Of a stretch of DNA of 64,000 nucleotides, positions 38,504 through 47,560 are shown piece by piece. Where the stretch lies: the NCBI GenBank assembly GCA_019351895.1, contig JABBOH010000001.1:62001-126000 (forward strand), given 5' to 3'. The stretch is from Pseudomonadota bacterium (lineage in GTDB: Bacteria; Pseudomonadota; Alphaproteobacteria; Acetobacterales; Acetobacteraceae). The notes beneath the pieces were generated by a model. It was given only the letters and a program-made list of their open reading frames with translations. It was not told the DNA's origin and did not search any database. The position numbers were made by a program, and so were the translations under genes. The stretch's first letter is position 1, and the number at the start of each line of letters is the position of its first letter.

Positions 38504-39280
38504 ATGGCCAGTCTGGGCTTCGTCGGCACGGGCGTTCTCGCCGAGGCCGTGATCCGCGGCCTGCAGACGACGGAGGCGAGGGAGCATCGTTTTCTGCTCT
38601 CGCCGCGCTCGGAGGAGCGGTCCCGCGCGCTCGCCGCCGCCTATCCCAACACGACGCGCGAGGAGAGCAACGAGGCTGTCGTCGAACAGAGCGACATGGT
38701 CCTCCTCGGCGTGCTGCCGAAGCAGATCGGGCTGCTCGGCGATCTGCCGTTCCGCGCCGACCAGATCGTGGTGAGCTTCCTGGCCGGAGTGCCGCTGGAA
38801 CTGGTGCGCGCGAATGTCGGCCCCGTGACCCGCGTGGTGCGGATGATCCCCCTGCCCTGCATCGAATACGGCAAGGGTCCGATCCTGATGACGCCGCCCG
38901 ACCCCACCGTCGAAGGGCTGTTCGCGCCCGTCGGCGAACTCGTGATCCCGGCCACCGAGAGCGAGCTCGACACGATCAGCATCGCGAGCGGCCTCATGTC
39001 ATCGCATTTCCAGTTGCAGAACACCGTGGTGGATTGGCTGGAGGCGCGCGGGCTTGCGCGCGATCAGGCGGCGCGCTTCGTGCGGTCCCTGTTCGTCGGC
39101 CTGGGCGAACTCGCCGCCGCCGATGAGCGCAGGACCGGATCGCTCCCGCCCGAGCACTACGAGACGAAAGGCGGCCTCAACGAAACGGCGCGCGCCTACT
39201 TCAACCGAGCCGGGTGGTTCAACGAGATGAGCCGCGTGCTCGACATCGTCGACATCCATCGCAAGACGCTGGCGAAGTAG
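38504..39280 (+). CDS. NAD(P)-binding oxidoreductase, pyrroline-5-carboxylate reductase-like
   Basis: 258 residues. The N-terminal MASLGFVGTGVLAEAVIRGL is the F420/ProC-type Rossmann motif, and VVSFLAGVPLELVRANVGP with VVRMIPLPCIEYGKGP matches the ProC block that contains the proline-site residues. The C-terminal dimerisation domain of true ProC normally has a PGGTT motif; here the equivalent stretch reads HYETKGGLNETARAYF, so the enzyme may act on a different substrate. ATG 38504 has GGGAG eight bases upstream. The frame is accidentally open back into the flavoprotein remnant. It ends four bases from the convergent zinc dehydrogenase. Confidence 0.82.
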   Translation: MASLGFVGTGVLAEAVIRGLQTTEAREHRFLLSPRSEERSRALAAAYPNTTREESNEAVVEQSDMVLLGVLPKQIGLLGDLPFRADQIVVSFLAGVPLELVRANVGPVTRVVRMIPLPCIEYGKGPILMTPPDPTVEGLFAPVGELVIPATESELDTISIASGLMSSHFQLQNTVVDWLEARGLARDQAARFVRSLFVGLGELAAADERRTGSLPPEHYETKGGLNETARAYFNRAGWFNEMSRVLDIVDIHRKTLAK

Positions 39281-39284
39281 GGCG

Positions 39285-40295
39285 TCAGACCTCCAGGATC
39301 GCCTTGATGACGCCGGCCTCGGGCGTGCTCCAGACGGGCATGCTCGCCGGCGCGTCGGCGAGCGGCGCGCGGTGCGTGCCGAGCGCCTCGGTCGGCACCG
39401 CCCCCGCCTCGATCTGCCGCATGACCTCATCGAAGTCCGAGCGGAGCGCGTTGCGGCTCGCCAGCAGCGTCGTCTCCCTTTTGTGGAATTCGGGGTCCGG
39501 GAAGGCGAGGTCGTCCTGCACGATGCTGAGCAGAACATAGCGCCCGCCGTGGCCGACGAAGGAGAGGCCGCGCGTCATGGAAGGCGCGTGACCGGTGGCG
39601 TCGATGACGACGTCGAAGAACTCCCCGCCCGTCAGGGCCGCCAGCCGGTCGGCCGCTTCGGTGGAAGCGATGACAGTCGCCGCCGCGCCAAGCTCGGTGC
39701 GGGCCACGTCCAGCCGGTCCTGGCGCAAATCCATGACGGTGACCTCGGCGCCGCGGGCGCGGGCAAAAATGAGGGCCGCGATGCCGATGGGCCCCGCGCC
39801 CACCACCAGCACGCGGTCCTCGGGCGTGATCGCCGCACGCCGCACGCCATGCGCGCCGATGGCGAGAAACTCCACCATGGCCGCCTGATCGAGCGAGAGG
39901 TTCGGCGCCGGGATGACGTTGCCCGCGGGAACGGCGAGATACTCCGCCATGCCGCCATCCTGATGCACGCCGAGCACGCTGATGCGCCGGCAGCAATTCG
40001 TCAGGCCACGACGACAGGCCCGGCAGGTGCCGCAGCTGAGGTAGGGCATGACGACCGCCGTCATTCCCGGCGGGAGGCCGCTACCGGCCGGCGCCTCGAC
40101 CACCTCCGCGCCGAGTTCGTGGCCCATGACGCGCGGGTAGCTGAGATAGGGCTGCCGGCCGCCGAGGATGTGAAAGTCGGTGCCGCAGACGCCGACGCGG
40201 CGAATGCGCAGCAGCGCCTCGCCCGGCCCCGGACGGGGTTCCGGCCGGTCGATGAGGCTCAGACTGCCGGGCCGGTCGCAGATGATGGTCTTCAT
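39285..40295 (-). CDS. zinc-binding alcohol dehydrogenase of the fucose-type operon
   Basis: 336 residues of the medium-chain dehydrogenase family. Catalytic zinc ligands are Cys37 (GVCGTDFH) and His59-Glu60 (MGHELG); the structural zinc cysteines are in LSCGTCRACRRGLTNCC. The cofactor motif is VVGAGPIGIAALIFA. Members act on polyols, threonine or sugars such as L-galactonate and L-idonate. The ATG follows the permease stop with no gap, so it is the last gene of the seven-gene operon, and a role in oxidising a sugar or sugar acid of this pathway is likely. The exact substrate is not known. Confidence 0.88.
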   Translation of the reverse strand: MKTIICDRPGSLSLIDRPEPRPGPGEALLRIRRVGVCGTDFHILGGRQPYLSYPRVMGHELGAEVVEAPAGSGLPPGMTAVVMPYLSCGTCRACRRGLTNCCRRISVLGVHQDGGMAEYLAVPAGNVIPAPNLSLDQAAMVEFLAIGAHGVRRAAITPEDRVLVVGAGPIGIAALIFARARGAEVTVMDLRQDRLDVARTELGAAATVIASTEAADRLAALTGGEFFDVVIDATGHAPSMTRGLSFVGHGGRYVLLSIVQDDLAFPDPEFHKRETTLLASRNALRSDFDEVMRQIEAGAVPTEALGTHRAPLADAPASMPVWSTPEAGVIKAILEV

Positions 40296-41285
40296 TCAGC
40301 GCGTCTTCCTGCGGCGGAGCTGGTCGAAATAGACGATCACGATGATCAGCAGCCCCGTGATGATGCCCTGCCAGAACGGGTTCACATTCATCAGGTTGGC
40401 GCCGTTGTTAATCGTCGTCAGCAGCATCGCGCCCAGCAACGGCCCAATGACGGTGCCGACCGCGCCGAACAGGCTGGTGCCGCCGATGACGGAGGAGGCG
40501 ATGCTCTGCAGTTCCCAGCCTTGGCCGGTGGTCGCGATGCCGATGCCGATGCGCGACGCCACCAGAACGCCGACCACGGAGGCGAGCAGGGCCGACACGA
40601 TATAGGCAAGGTAGATGGTGCGGTTGACGCTGACGCCCGACAGGCGCGCGGCTTCCGGGTTGCTGCCGACGGCGAACAGGTAGCGGCCCCAGCGGCTGCG
40701 ATGCAGGAGGAAATAGCAGGGGACGGCGATCAGGATCACGATGATGAACAGATTCGGGATGCCGAGCGTCCTGTGGCTGGAGAACAGGATAAATTTCAGC
40801 GGCAACCCGCCGATCGTCTGACCGTCGGTTATGAGCAGGCCGAAGCTGCGGAGCGCGGTCATGGTCGCGAGCGTCATGATGAAGGGCGGCAGCCGCAGGT
40901 TGACGATGCCGAAGGCGTTGATGGCGCCGAGCAGGCCGCCGATCAGCAGCGTGATGACGATCGACGCCCAGATCGGCACGCCGCCGGCCAGCAGCATGGC
41001 GATGACCGTGCTGGTGAGCCCGACGACGGCGCCGACGGAGAGATCGATGCCGGCCGTGATGATGACGAAGGTCTGGCCGACCGCCATGATCGACCACATC
41101 GAATCCTGGCGCAGCAGGTTCTCGAAATTGCCGAAGGTCGCGAAGCTTCTCGTCGAGACCGAGAGCGCGAGCCACAGCACAACGAGCAGCGCGAGCAGCG
41201 TGAGGTTGAGCAGAAAACCGAAGCGGTGGCTTTTGAGGGCGGGGCGCTTCGGTGCCGGAATGGCGGCTGTGCTGATGTCAGACAC
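40296..41285 (-). CDS. sugar ABC transporter permease (BPD_transp_2)
   Basis: 329 residues, a polytopic inner-membrane protein of the RbsC/XylH class. Seen are ITAGIDLSVGAVVGLTSTVIA, the cytoplasmic EAA-like loop FAVGSNPEAARLSGVSVNR and SIASSVIGGTSLFGAVG. About ten helices. The N-terminal PKRPALKSHRFG is cytoplasmic. It overlaps the upstream ATPase gene by eight bases and abuts the zinc dehydrogenase. It completes the importer of the fucose-type operon. Confidence 0.93.
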   Translation of the reverse strand: MSDISTAAIPAPKRPALKSHRFGFLLNLTLLALLVVLWLALSVSTRSFATFGNFENLLRQDSMWSIMAVGQTFVIITAGIDLSVGAVVGLTSTVIAMLLAGGVPIWASIVITLLIGGLLGAINAFGIVNLRLPPFIMTLATMTALRSFGLLITDGQTIGGLPLKFILFSSHRTLGIPNLFIIVILIAVPCYFLLHRSRWGRYLFAVGSNPEAARLSGVSVNRTIYLAYIVSALLASVVGVLVASRIGIGIATTGQGWELQSIASSVIGGTSLFGAVGTVIGPLLGAMLLTTINNGANLMNVNPFWQGIITGLLIIVIVYFDQLRRRKTR

Positions 41286-42786
41286 CGATGGCCTCCGTTA
41301 GAATAGTTTCGGGGTGGGCGGACTTCGCGTCATGACTGGCGACGATCGTGCCGCGGCTGAAGACGTGCAGCCGGTCGCTGAGGTCGTAGACCTCGGGCAG
41401 GTAGGAGGAGATCAGGATGATGCCGGCCCCGGCCTTGAGCAGGCTCGCGAAGACCTTGTAGATTTCGACCTTGGTGCCGACGTCGACGCCGACGGTCGGC
41501 TCGTCGAAGATGAAAAGCTCGGCGCCGTGGTTGAGCCATTTGCCCACGACGATCTTCTGCTGGTTGCCGCCCGAGAGCGTGGCGGCCGGGACGCCTGCCG
41601 AAGCCGCGACGATGCGGAGATCGGCGATCTGCTTCGCCGCTCCCCGCCGCTCGGCCCCGGTATCGACCAGGCCGGTCGGGCTGATGCGGCCGAAGACCGG
41701 CAGGTTGAGGTTGAACCCCACGCCCATGTTGAGACAGAGGCCCTGGTCGCGCCGGCTTTCCGGCACCAGAGCGATGCCGCGCGCGATCGCGTCGCTCTCG
41801 TGGTGGATGGTCACCGGCTCGCCGCGCAGCTTGACCTGGCCCGCGCTGCGTTTCGTGCGGCCGAACAGGCATTGCACGAACTCGCTGCGCCCGGCGCCCA
41901 CGAGCCCGTAGAGGCCGACGACCTCGCCGCGCCGCACGGTGAGCGACACGTCGCGGAAGCCGGGGCCGCTGAGCCCCGTCACCTCCAGCAGCACGTCGCC
42001 CGCCGGGATTGCCTCCTTGTAGTGCACCTCCTCGATGGTGCGGGCGACCATGTCGCGGATCAACTCTCGCTCGTTCGTCTCGGCCACCACATGCGTCGCG
42101 ACCTTCTGCCCGTCGCGCAGCACGGAGACCCGGTCCGCAAGCTGGAAGATCTCCTCCATGCGGTGACTGATATAGACGATGGTGACACCCTCGCCGTTCA
42201 GCCGCCGGATGAGGCGGAAAAGCTTGTCGGTGTCCTGGCGCGTCAGATAGGCGGTAGGCTCGTCGAAGATGAGGAACTTCACGCCGCGCGCGGCGGCGCG
42301 CGCCGTCGCCACCAGCTGTTGCTGGCCGATGGCGAGGTCTCCCAGCACCGCATCCGCCCGGAGATCGAAACCGAGATCGTCCAGCAGGCGCTGCGCCTCG
42401 GCGACCATTGCGCGGTCGCGGAGCAGGCCGGCATTGGTGCGCTCGTCGCCGAGGAAGATGTTCGCGGCCACCGTGAGGTGTGAGCACAACACAACCTCCT
42501 GATGCACCGCGTTGATGCCGAGGCTGATGGCGTCCAGGGGGGAGGCGAGCGCCACCTCCCTCCCCTGCCACAGGATGGTGCCCGCCGAGCGCACATGCGC
42601 GCCCGTCAGGATCTTGATGAGCGTGGATTTTCCCGCGCCGTTCTCGCCGACGATGGCGTGGATCTCGCCTTGCCGGAAGGCGAGATCCACCTGCTTCAGC
42701 GCATGAGTGCCCAGGAAGCGCTTGTCGACCTGCCGCAGTTCAAGAATCGGCGCATCGGTCGGTGGGCGCGGCGCGGGATTGTCCAC
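41278..42786 (-). CDS. sugar ABC transporter ATP-binding protein (two-domain, RbsA/MglA type)
   Basis: 502 residues with two nucleotide-binding domains. Domain 1: Walker A GENGAGKST, signature LAIGQQQLVATARA, Walker B FLIFDEPTAYLT. Domain 2: degenerate Walker A GLVGAGRSE, signature LSGGNQQKIVVGKWL, Walker B LFIFDEPTVGVD. The degenerate second A-loop is normal for this family. In domain 1 the signature has AIGQQQ where LSGGQ is more common. It powers the permease encoded next. Eight bases separate it from the binding-protein gene as transcribed. Confidence 0.94.
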   Translation of the reverse strand: MDNPAPRPPTDAPILELRQVDKRFLGTHALKQVDLAFRQGEIHAIVGENGAGKSTLIKILTGAHVRSAGTILWQGREVALASPLDAISLGINAVHQEVVLCSHLTVAANIFLGDERTNAGLLRDRAMVAEAQRLLDDLGFDLRADAVLGDLAIGQQQLVATARAAARGVKFLIFDEPTAYLTRQDTDKLFRLIRRLNGEGVTIVYISHRMEEIFQLADRVSVLRDGQKVATHVVAETNERELIRDMVARTIEEVHYKEAIPAGDVLLEVTGLSGPGFRDVSLTVRRGEVVGLYGLVGAGRSEFVQCLFGRTKRSAGQVKLRGEPVTIHHESDAIARGIALVPESRRDQGLCLNMGVGFNLNLPVFGRISPTGLVDTGAERRGAAKQIADLRIVAASAGVPAATLSGGNQQKIVVGKWLNHGAELFIFDEPTVGVDVGTKVEIYKVFASLLKAGAGIILISSYLPEVYDLSDRLHVFSRGTIVASHDAKSAHPETILTEAIGV

Positions 42787-42794
42787 GGGCGGCC

Positions 42795-43757
42795 TCAGAC
42801 CTTCGGGTTCAGCAGCGCCTGGGCGCGCGGCGTGTCGATGTTGGCTTTGGTGATGGCGGTCACGCCCGTGTCGATCTCCTTCGGCACGGCCTCGCCCTTG
42901 CTGGCCTTCAGCGCGATCTGCACGCCCTCATAGCCCATGCGATACGGGTCCTGCACGATCAGCGCGTAGATCACGCCACTCTTCAGGCCCGCGACGAGGT
43001 TCTTGTCGCTGTCGAAGCCGACCAGGGTCAGCTTCTTGTTGCCGGATTCGGACAGCGCCTGGCTCGCGCCTTCCACCATCTGCAGGTTGCTCGCGAAGAC
43101 GCCGACGAGATGCGGATGAGCGGTCATCAGATCGGTCATGATGTTGAGGCCCGTGGTCGGCTGGCCGTCGGCGATGCGGTTGGCGATGATCTTGATGTCC
43201 GGATACTTGGCCGCGATCTCCTCCTTGAAGCCTTGCGCGCGCTGGTCGAGCGAGCCGACGCCGGGCAACGAGGTGATGATAGCGACCTCGCCCGCGGCCT
43301 TGCCTGTTTTCGCCTTGATGCCCTCGGCCATCGCATCGGCCGCGACCTTGCCGCCGGTCACGTTGTTGGTCGAGAGGAAGGAGGTCCAGGCGGTCGTGTT
43401 GGCGGCGGAATCGATGCCGATGACCTTGATGTTCTGCGCGACGGCGGTGATCGGCGCGCCGAGCGCCGTGTACTGCGTCGGCGCGATGACGATCGCGGCC
43501 GGGCTCTCGGCGGCGGCATTCTCAAGCGCGGTGATCTCGCCCGAGATGTCGGCTTCGCTCTGCGCGCCGAGTTCCGGCACCTTGATGTGCAGTTCCTTGC
43601 CGGCCTCGCGCGCGCCGGCGAGCACGATCTGCCAATACTGCGACGTCGTGTCCTTCACGATGACGGGGATCGTCTGGGCATGGGCGGCCGGAACCTGCCA
43701 TGCGGCGAAGGCGGTGAACAGCGTGGCGGCGAGCAGGGATTTGGATAGCGGTGTCAT
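42795..43757 (-). CDS. sugar ABC transporter substrate-binding protein
   Basis: 320 residues, a periplasmic binding protein of the ribose-binding cluster. Residues 1-27 form a Sec signal peptide ending AAHA. The mature part starts IPVIVKDTTSQYWQIVLAGA, then AIVIAPTQYTALGAPI, VIGIDSAANTTAWTSFLSTNN and LVGFDSDKNLVAGL. Start ATG at 43757 with GAGGAA eight bases upstream. Expected ligand from neighbouring enzymes: L-fucose or a related 6-deoxy or galacto-configured sugar. That is inferred from context only. Confidence 0.92.
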   Translation of the reverse strand: MTPLSKSLLAATLFTAFAAWQVPAAHAQTIPVIVKDTTSQYWQIVLAGAREAGKELHIKVPELGAQSEADISGEITALENAAAESPAAIVIAPTQYTALGAPITAVAQNIKVIGIDSAANTTAWTSFLSTNNVTGGKVAADAMAEGIKAKTGKAAGEVAIITSLPGVGSLDQRAQGFKEEIAAKYPDIKIIANRIADGQPTTGLNIMTDLMTAHPHLVGVFASNLQMVEGASQALSESGNKKLTLVGFDSDKNLVAGLKSGVIYALIVQDPYRMGYEGVQIALKASKGEAVPKEIDTGVTAITKANIDTPRAQALLNPKV

Positions 43758-43801
43758 CGGGATATTCCTCGTTTTATTGTCGTTGTTGAGGCGAAGCGTC
43801 G

Positions 43802-44581
<780 letters not shown>

Positions 44582-45859
44582 TCAGCCCTTGTACTCGTAT
44601 TGCGCGAGCGATGCCGCCCGCATCGTGATGGAGAAGCCCGGCGCCTTGGGCGCAAGGTAGTTGGCGTCGAGCACCTCGCAGGGGTCGAGGAAATGCTCGT
44701 GCAGATGATCGACATATTCGATCACCCGATCCTCCATCGTGCCGGAGATCGCGAGGTAGTCGATCATCGAGAGGTGCTGGACGTATTCGCAAAGCCCGAC
44801 GCCGCCGGCATGCGGGCACACCGGCAGGTCGTAGCGCGCGGCCATCAGCATCACGGCGAGGATCTCGTTGACGCCGCCGAGGCGGCAGCTGTCGATCTGC
44901 ACGATGTCGATCGCGCCGCGCATCATGAACTGCTTGAAGACGATGCGGTTCTGGCACATCTCGCCGGTCGCGATCAGCATCGGTGACACGGCATCCCGGA
45001 TCTTGCGGTGTCCCTCGACATCGTCGGGGCTCGTCGGCTCCTCGATGAACCAGGGCTTGGCGAAGGCGAGCTGGCCGAGCCACTCGATCGCCTGATCGAC
45101 CTCCCAGACCTGATTGGCGTCGATCATCAGGCGACGGTCCGGCCCCATGATCTGCCGCACGATGGAGAGCCTGCGGATATCGTCCTCAAGATCGTGCCCG
45201 ACCTTGAGCTTGATGTGGTTGAAGCCGTTATCGACCGCGAGCTTCGCCAGCCGCGTCAGCTTCTCGTCGCTGTAGCCGAGCCATCCGGCCGAGGTCGTGT
45301 AGCAGGGATAACCGTGCGTCAGCAGATGGCCGAGCCGTTCCTCCTTGCCGCGCGCCGCGTCGGTGAGGAAGTCGAGCGCCTCCTCCGGCGCCATGCAGTC
45401 GGTGATGTAGCGGAAGTCGATGCAGCGGACGAGGTCCTCGGGGCTCATCTCGCCCACCAGACGCCAGAGCGGCTTGCTCTCGGCTTTCGCCCAAAGATCC
45501 CACACAGCGTTGACGACGGCGCCGGTCGCGAGGTGGATCGCGCCCTTGTCGGGACCGATCCAGCGCAGCTGGCTGTCGCCCGTGACGTGCCGCCAGAAGC
45601 GGCCCGGGTTCTCCCGGATCCAGTCGAGTTCCAGCCCCACGACGCGCCCGGTCAGCGCCCGGATCGCGGCACAGACGATCTCGTTGCCGCGCCCGATCGT
45701 GAAGGTGAGACCGTGGCCCTCGAGGCCGTCCTGGTTCGTCTCCAGGATCACATAGGCCGCCGAATAGTCGGGATCGGGGTTCATCGCATCCGAGCCGTCG
45801 AGCATGGCCGAGGTCGGAAAGCGAATGTCGAGCGCGCGGAGACCCGTGATGCGGATCAT
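44582..45859 (-). CDS. L-fuconate dehydratase (enolase superfamily)
   Basis: 425 residues. The enolase-superfamily acid/base set is complete: Lys217 and Lys219 (HIKLKVG), metal ligands Asp247 (MIDANQVW), Glu273 (FIEEPTSPDD) and Glu300 (TGEMCQN), and His350 (VCPHAGGVG). The N-terminal DIRFPTSAMLDGSDAMNPDPDYS-type capping block is the one that marks L-fuconate dehydratases. It converts L-fuconate to 2-keto-3-deoxy-L-fuconate. Its ATG overlaps the stop of the upstream SDR (TGATG). It is the best functional anchor for this operon. Confidence 0.94.
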   Translation of the reverse strand: MIRITGLRALDIRFPTSAMLDGSDAMNPDPDYSAAYVILETNQDGLEGHGLTFTIGRGNEIVCAAIRALTGRVVGLELDWIRENPGRFWRHVTGDSQLRWIGPDKGAIHLATGAVVNAVWDLWAKAESKPLWRLVGEMSPEDLVRCIDFRYITDCMAPEEALDFLTDAARGKEERLGHLLTHGYPCYTTSAGWLGYSDEKLTRLAKLAVDNGFNHIKLKVGHDLEDDIRRLSIVRQIMGPDRRLMIDANQVWEVDQAIEWLGQLAFAKPWFIEEPTSPDDVEGHRKIRDAVSPMLIATGEMCQNRIVFKQFMMRGAIDIVQIDSCRLGGVNEILAVMLMAARYDLPVCPHAGGVGLCEYVQHLSMIDYLAISGTMEDRVIEYVDHLHEHFLDPCEVLDANYLAPKAPGFSITMRAASLAQYEYKG

Positions 45860-46599
45860 CAGATCGACCAGCCGCCGTCGATCATCTGCGCCGTGCCGGT
45901 GGTGTAACTGCTCTCGTCCGAGGCGAGGTAGAGGGCGAGGTAGGCGATTTCCTCCGCGCTGCCGAGGCGGCCCATCGGCTGACGTCGCACGAAGCCCGCG
46001 CGCGCCTCTTCCTCGGTGATGCCGCCCGCCGCCGCCTGCGCCTTGATGCGCTCGTCGAGCGAGGGCGATTGGACGGTGCCGGGGCAGATCGCGTTGCAGC
46101 GGATGCCCTGACCCACGAAGTCGGCCGCCACCGATTTGGTGAGGCCGATGACGGCCGCCTTGCTGGCGCCGTAGGCGGCGCGGTTCGGCACGCCTTTCAC
46201 CGACGAAGCGAGGGAGGCCATGTTGACGATCGAGCCGCCGCTGTTCGCCAGCATGTCCGGCAGGAAGGCGCGGATCATGCGGAACATCGCGGTCACGTTG
46301 AGATCGAAGGAGAAGGCCCAGGCGCGGTCGTCGCAATCCAGGATCGAGCCGTGATGCACATAGCCCGCGCAGTTGAAGAGGATGTCGACCGGCCCCGCTT
46401 CGGCGGCCGCGGCCGCTATGGCGTCGGGCGACAGCACGTCGAGCGCGCGGGTAGTGCAGCCCGTGAGGGAGCCGAGGACCGCGAGGTTGAGGTCGGTCGC
46501 GATGACCTCCGCGCCCTCACGGATGAACAGTTCCGCCGTTGCCCGGCCGATGCCCTGCCCCGCCGCCGTGATGAAGGCGCGCTTGCCCTTTAGTCTCAT
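45859..46599 (-). CDS. SDR family oxidoreductase, 2-keto-3-deoxy-L-fuconate dehydrogenase-like
   Basis: 246 residues. Cofactor motif ITAAGQGIGRATAELFIREGA, LFNCAGYVHHGSIL in place of the usual NNAG, SIVNMASLASSVKGVPNR and YGASKAAVIGL (Tyr/Lys). The start MRLKGKRAFITAAGQGIG and the end GTAQMIDGGWSI match the group that includes 2-keto-3-deoxy-L-fuconate dehydrogenase and human BDH2/DHRS6. It is the first gene of the operon, right after the operator region, and overlaps the dehydratase start. The product would be 2,4-diketo-3-deoxy-fuconate. Confidence 0.88.
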   Translation of the reverse strand: MRLKGKRAFITAAGQGIGRATAELFIREGAEVIATDLNLAVLGSLTGCTTRALDVLSPDAIAAAAAEAGPVDILFNCAGYVHHGSILDCDDRAWAFSFDLNVTAMFRMIRAFLPDMLANSGGSIVNMASLASSVKGVPNRAAYGASKAAVIGLTKSVAADFVGQGIRCNAICPGTVQSPSLDERIKAQAAAGGITEEEARAGFVRRQPMGRLGSAEEIAYLALYLASDESSYTTGTAQMIDGGWSI

Positions 46600-46636
46600 G
46601 CCGCTTCCCTGTCCCGCCGCGTTGTCATTGTCTTTG

Positions 46637-46664
46637 GGTCCTCAAAGGACCAATGGTCGGACCA
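46637..46664. promoter_or_regulatory. FadR/GntR-type operator in the fucose-type divergent promoter
   Basis: TGGTCGGACCA at 46654-46664 is an exact match to the TGGTnnnACCA-like sites of FadR-subfamily regulators, with five-base arms around one central G. Just upstream, GGTCC (46637-46641), five bases, GGACC (46647-46651) forms a second inverted repeat, so the sites may be paired. They lie 37-60 bases from the SDR start and 60-87 bases from the regulator ATG, well placed to repress both directions. Confidence 0.72.
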
Positions 46665-46723
46665 CTTAGGATGTGTTGTAGTGCGTCCGGCAACATCTGC
46701 CAAGTGGAACGAACGGGAAAAGA

Positions 46724-47476
46724 ATGGCACTGGAAGCCATCCACAGCCGGCGGCTGTACAGCCAGATCGCCGACCGGCTTTGCGATCTCATCGCTCGCGG
46801 CGACTATCCCCCCGGCAGCTTCCTGCCCTCGGAGCGGGAGCTGGCGGCGACGCTCGAAGTCAGCCGCTCGTCCGTGCGGGAGGCGCTGATTGCGCTCGAG
46901 GTGCTCGGGCTGGTCGATGTGCGCGTCGGGGCCGGGGTCGAGGTGCTGCGGGCGCCGGACGATGCGGCGGCCAGCGACGTCATGGGCCGGGTGATGCGGA
47001 TGAGCCCCGCCGAACCTGACCCGGAGCTGCCGGTGACGCTCGATCTGTCGGTCGAGATTCCGCCCTTCGCGCTGTTGCAGGCGCGGCGGCTGGTGGAGCC
47101 CGAGACGGCGGCGCTGGCGGCCGAGCATGCCTCGCCCGCGCAGATCGACGGCCTGCGCGCGGCCTTCGAGCGGAATTTGCGGGACAACCGAGAGGGCTCG
47201 CGGACCAACCCCGGCGACCGGCAGTTCCACATCCGGATCGCGCAGGCGAGCGGCAACCCGGCGTACGAGATGCTGATCACGCTGCTGCTCGGCCACCGCT
47301 ACGGAACGATGTTTCAGCGCCTGCAGCGCCTCTACACGCCGGAGGACATGCCCTTCCGGTCCGAGCAGGAGCATTGGGAGGTGCTGAAGGCCATCGTGGC
47401 GCGGGACGCGGCGGCGGCGCGAGCGCGGATGGCCGACCACCTCGACGCGGTGATTGCCATCTTCGCGCGGGAGTAG
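46724..47476 (+). CDS. FadR/GntR family transcriptional regulator
   Basis: 250 residues. Winged-helix domain: QIADRLCDLIARGDYPPGSFLPSEREL and LEVSRSSVREALIALEVLGLVDV (about residues 10-65). The C-terminal FCD domain has LLQARRLVEPETAALAA, FHIRIAQASGNPAY and HWEVLKAIVARDAAAARARM, with the histidine/aspartate positions that usually bind a metal and a sugar acid. It is divergent from the fucose-type operon and very probably represses it, being released by fuconate or a keto-acid. The ATG at 46724 fits the family start. Confidence 0.93.
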   Translation: MALEAIHSRRLYSQIADRLCDLIARGDYPPGSFLPSERELAATLEVSRSSVREALIALEVLGLVDVRVGAGVEVLRAPDDAAASDVMGRVMRMSPAEPDPELPVTLDLSVEIPPFALLQARRLVEPETAALAAEHASPAQIDGLRAAFERNLRDNREGSRTNPGDRQFHIRIAQASGNPAYEMLITLLLGHRYGTMFQRLQRLYTPEDMPFRSEQEHWEVLKAIVARDAAAARARMADHLDAVIAIFARE

Positions 47477-47560
47477 GTTCGGCTCGCGCGTGGATGTCCC
47501 GGGCGCTTGCAGCGCGACGCCAACCGCCTGACAACAGCGCATCGGCCCAGGAGCTTCGCC

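Noticed and set aside
38117-38587. Minus-strand frame of 156 codons between the Rrf2 and ProC-like genes.
   Set aside because: It is the shadow of the flavoprotein remnant and of the ProC start, with no supporting motif.
46599-46723. A catabolite-repression (CRP) site in the fucose divergent promoter.
   Set aside because: No TGTGA-N6-TCACA-like sequence is present; the palindrome there fits the FadR family instead.
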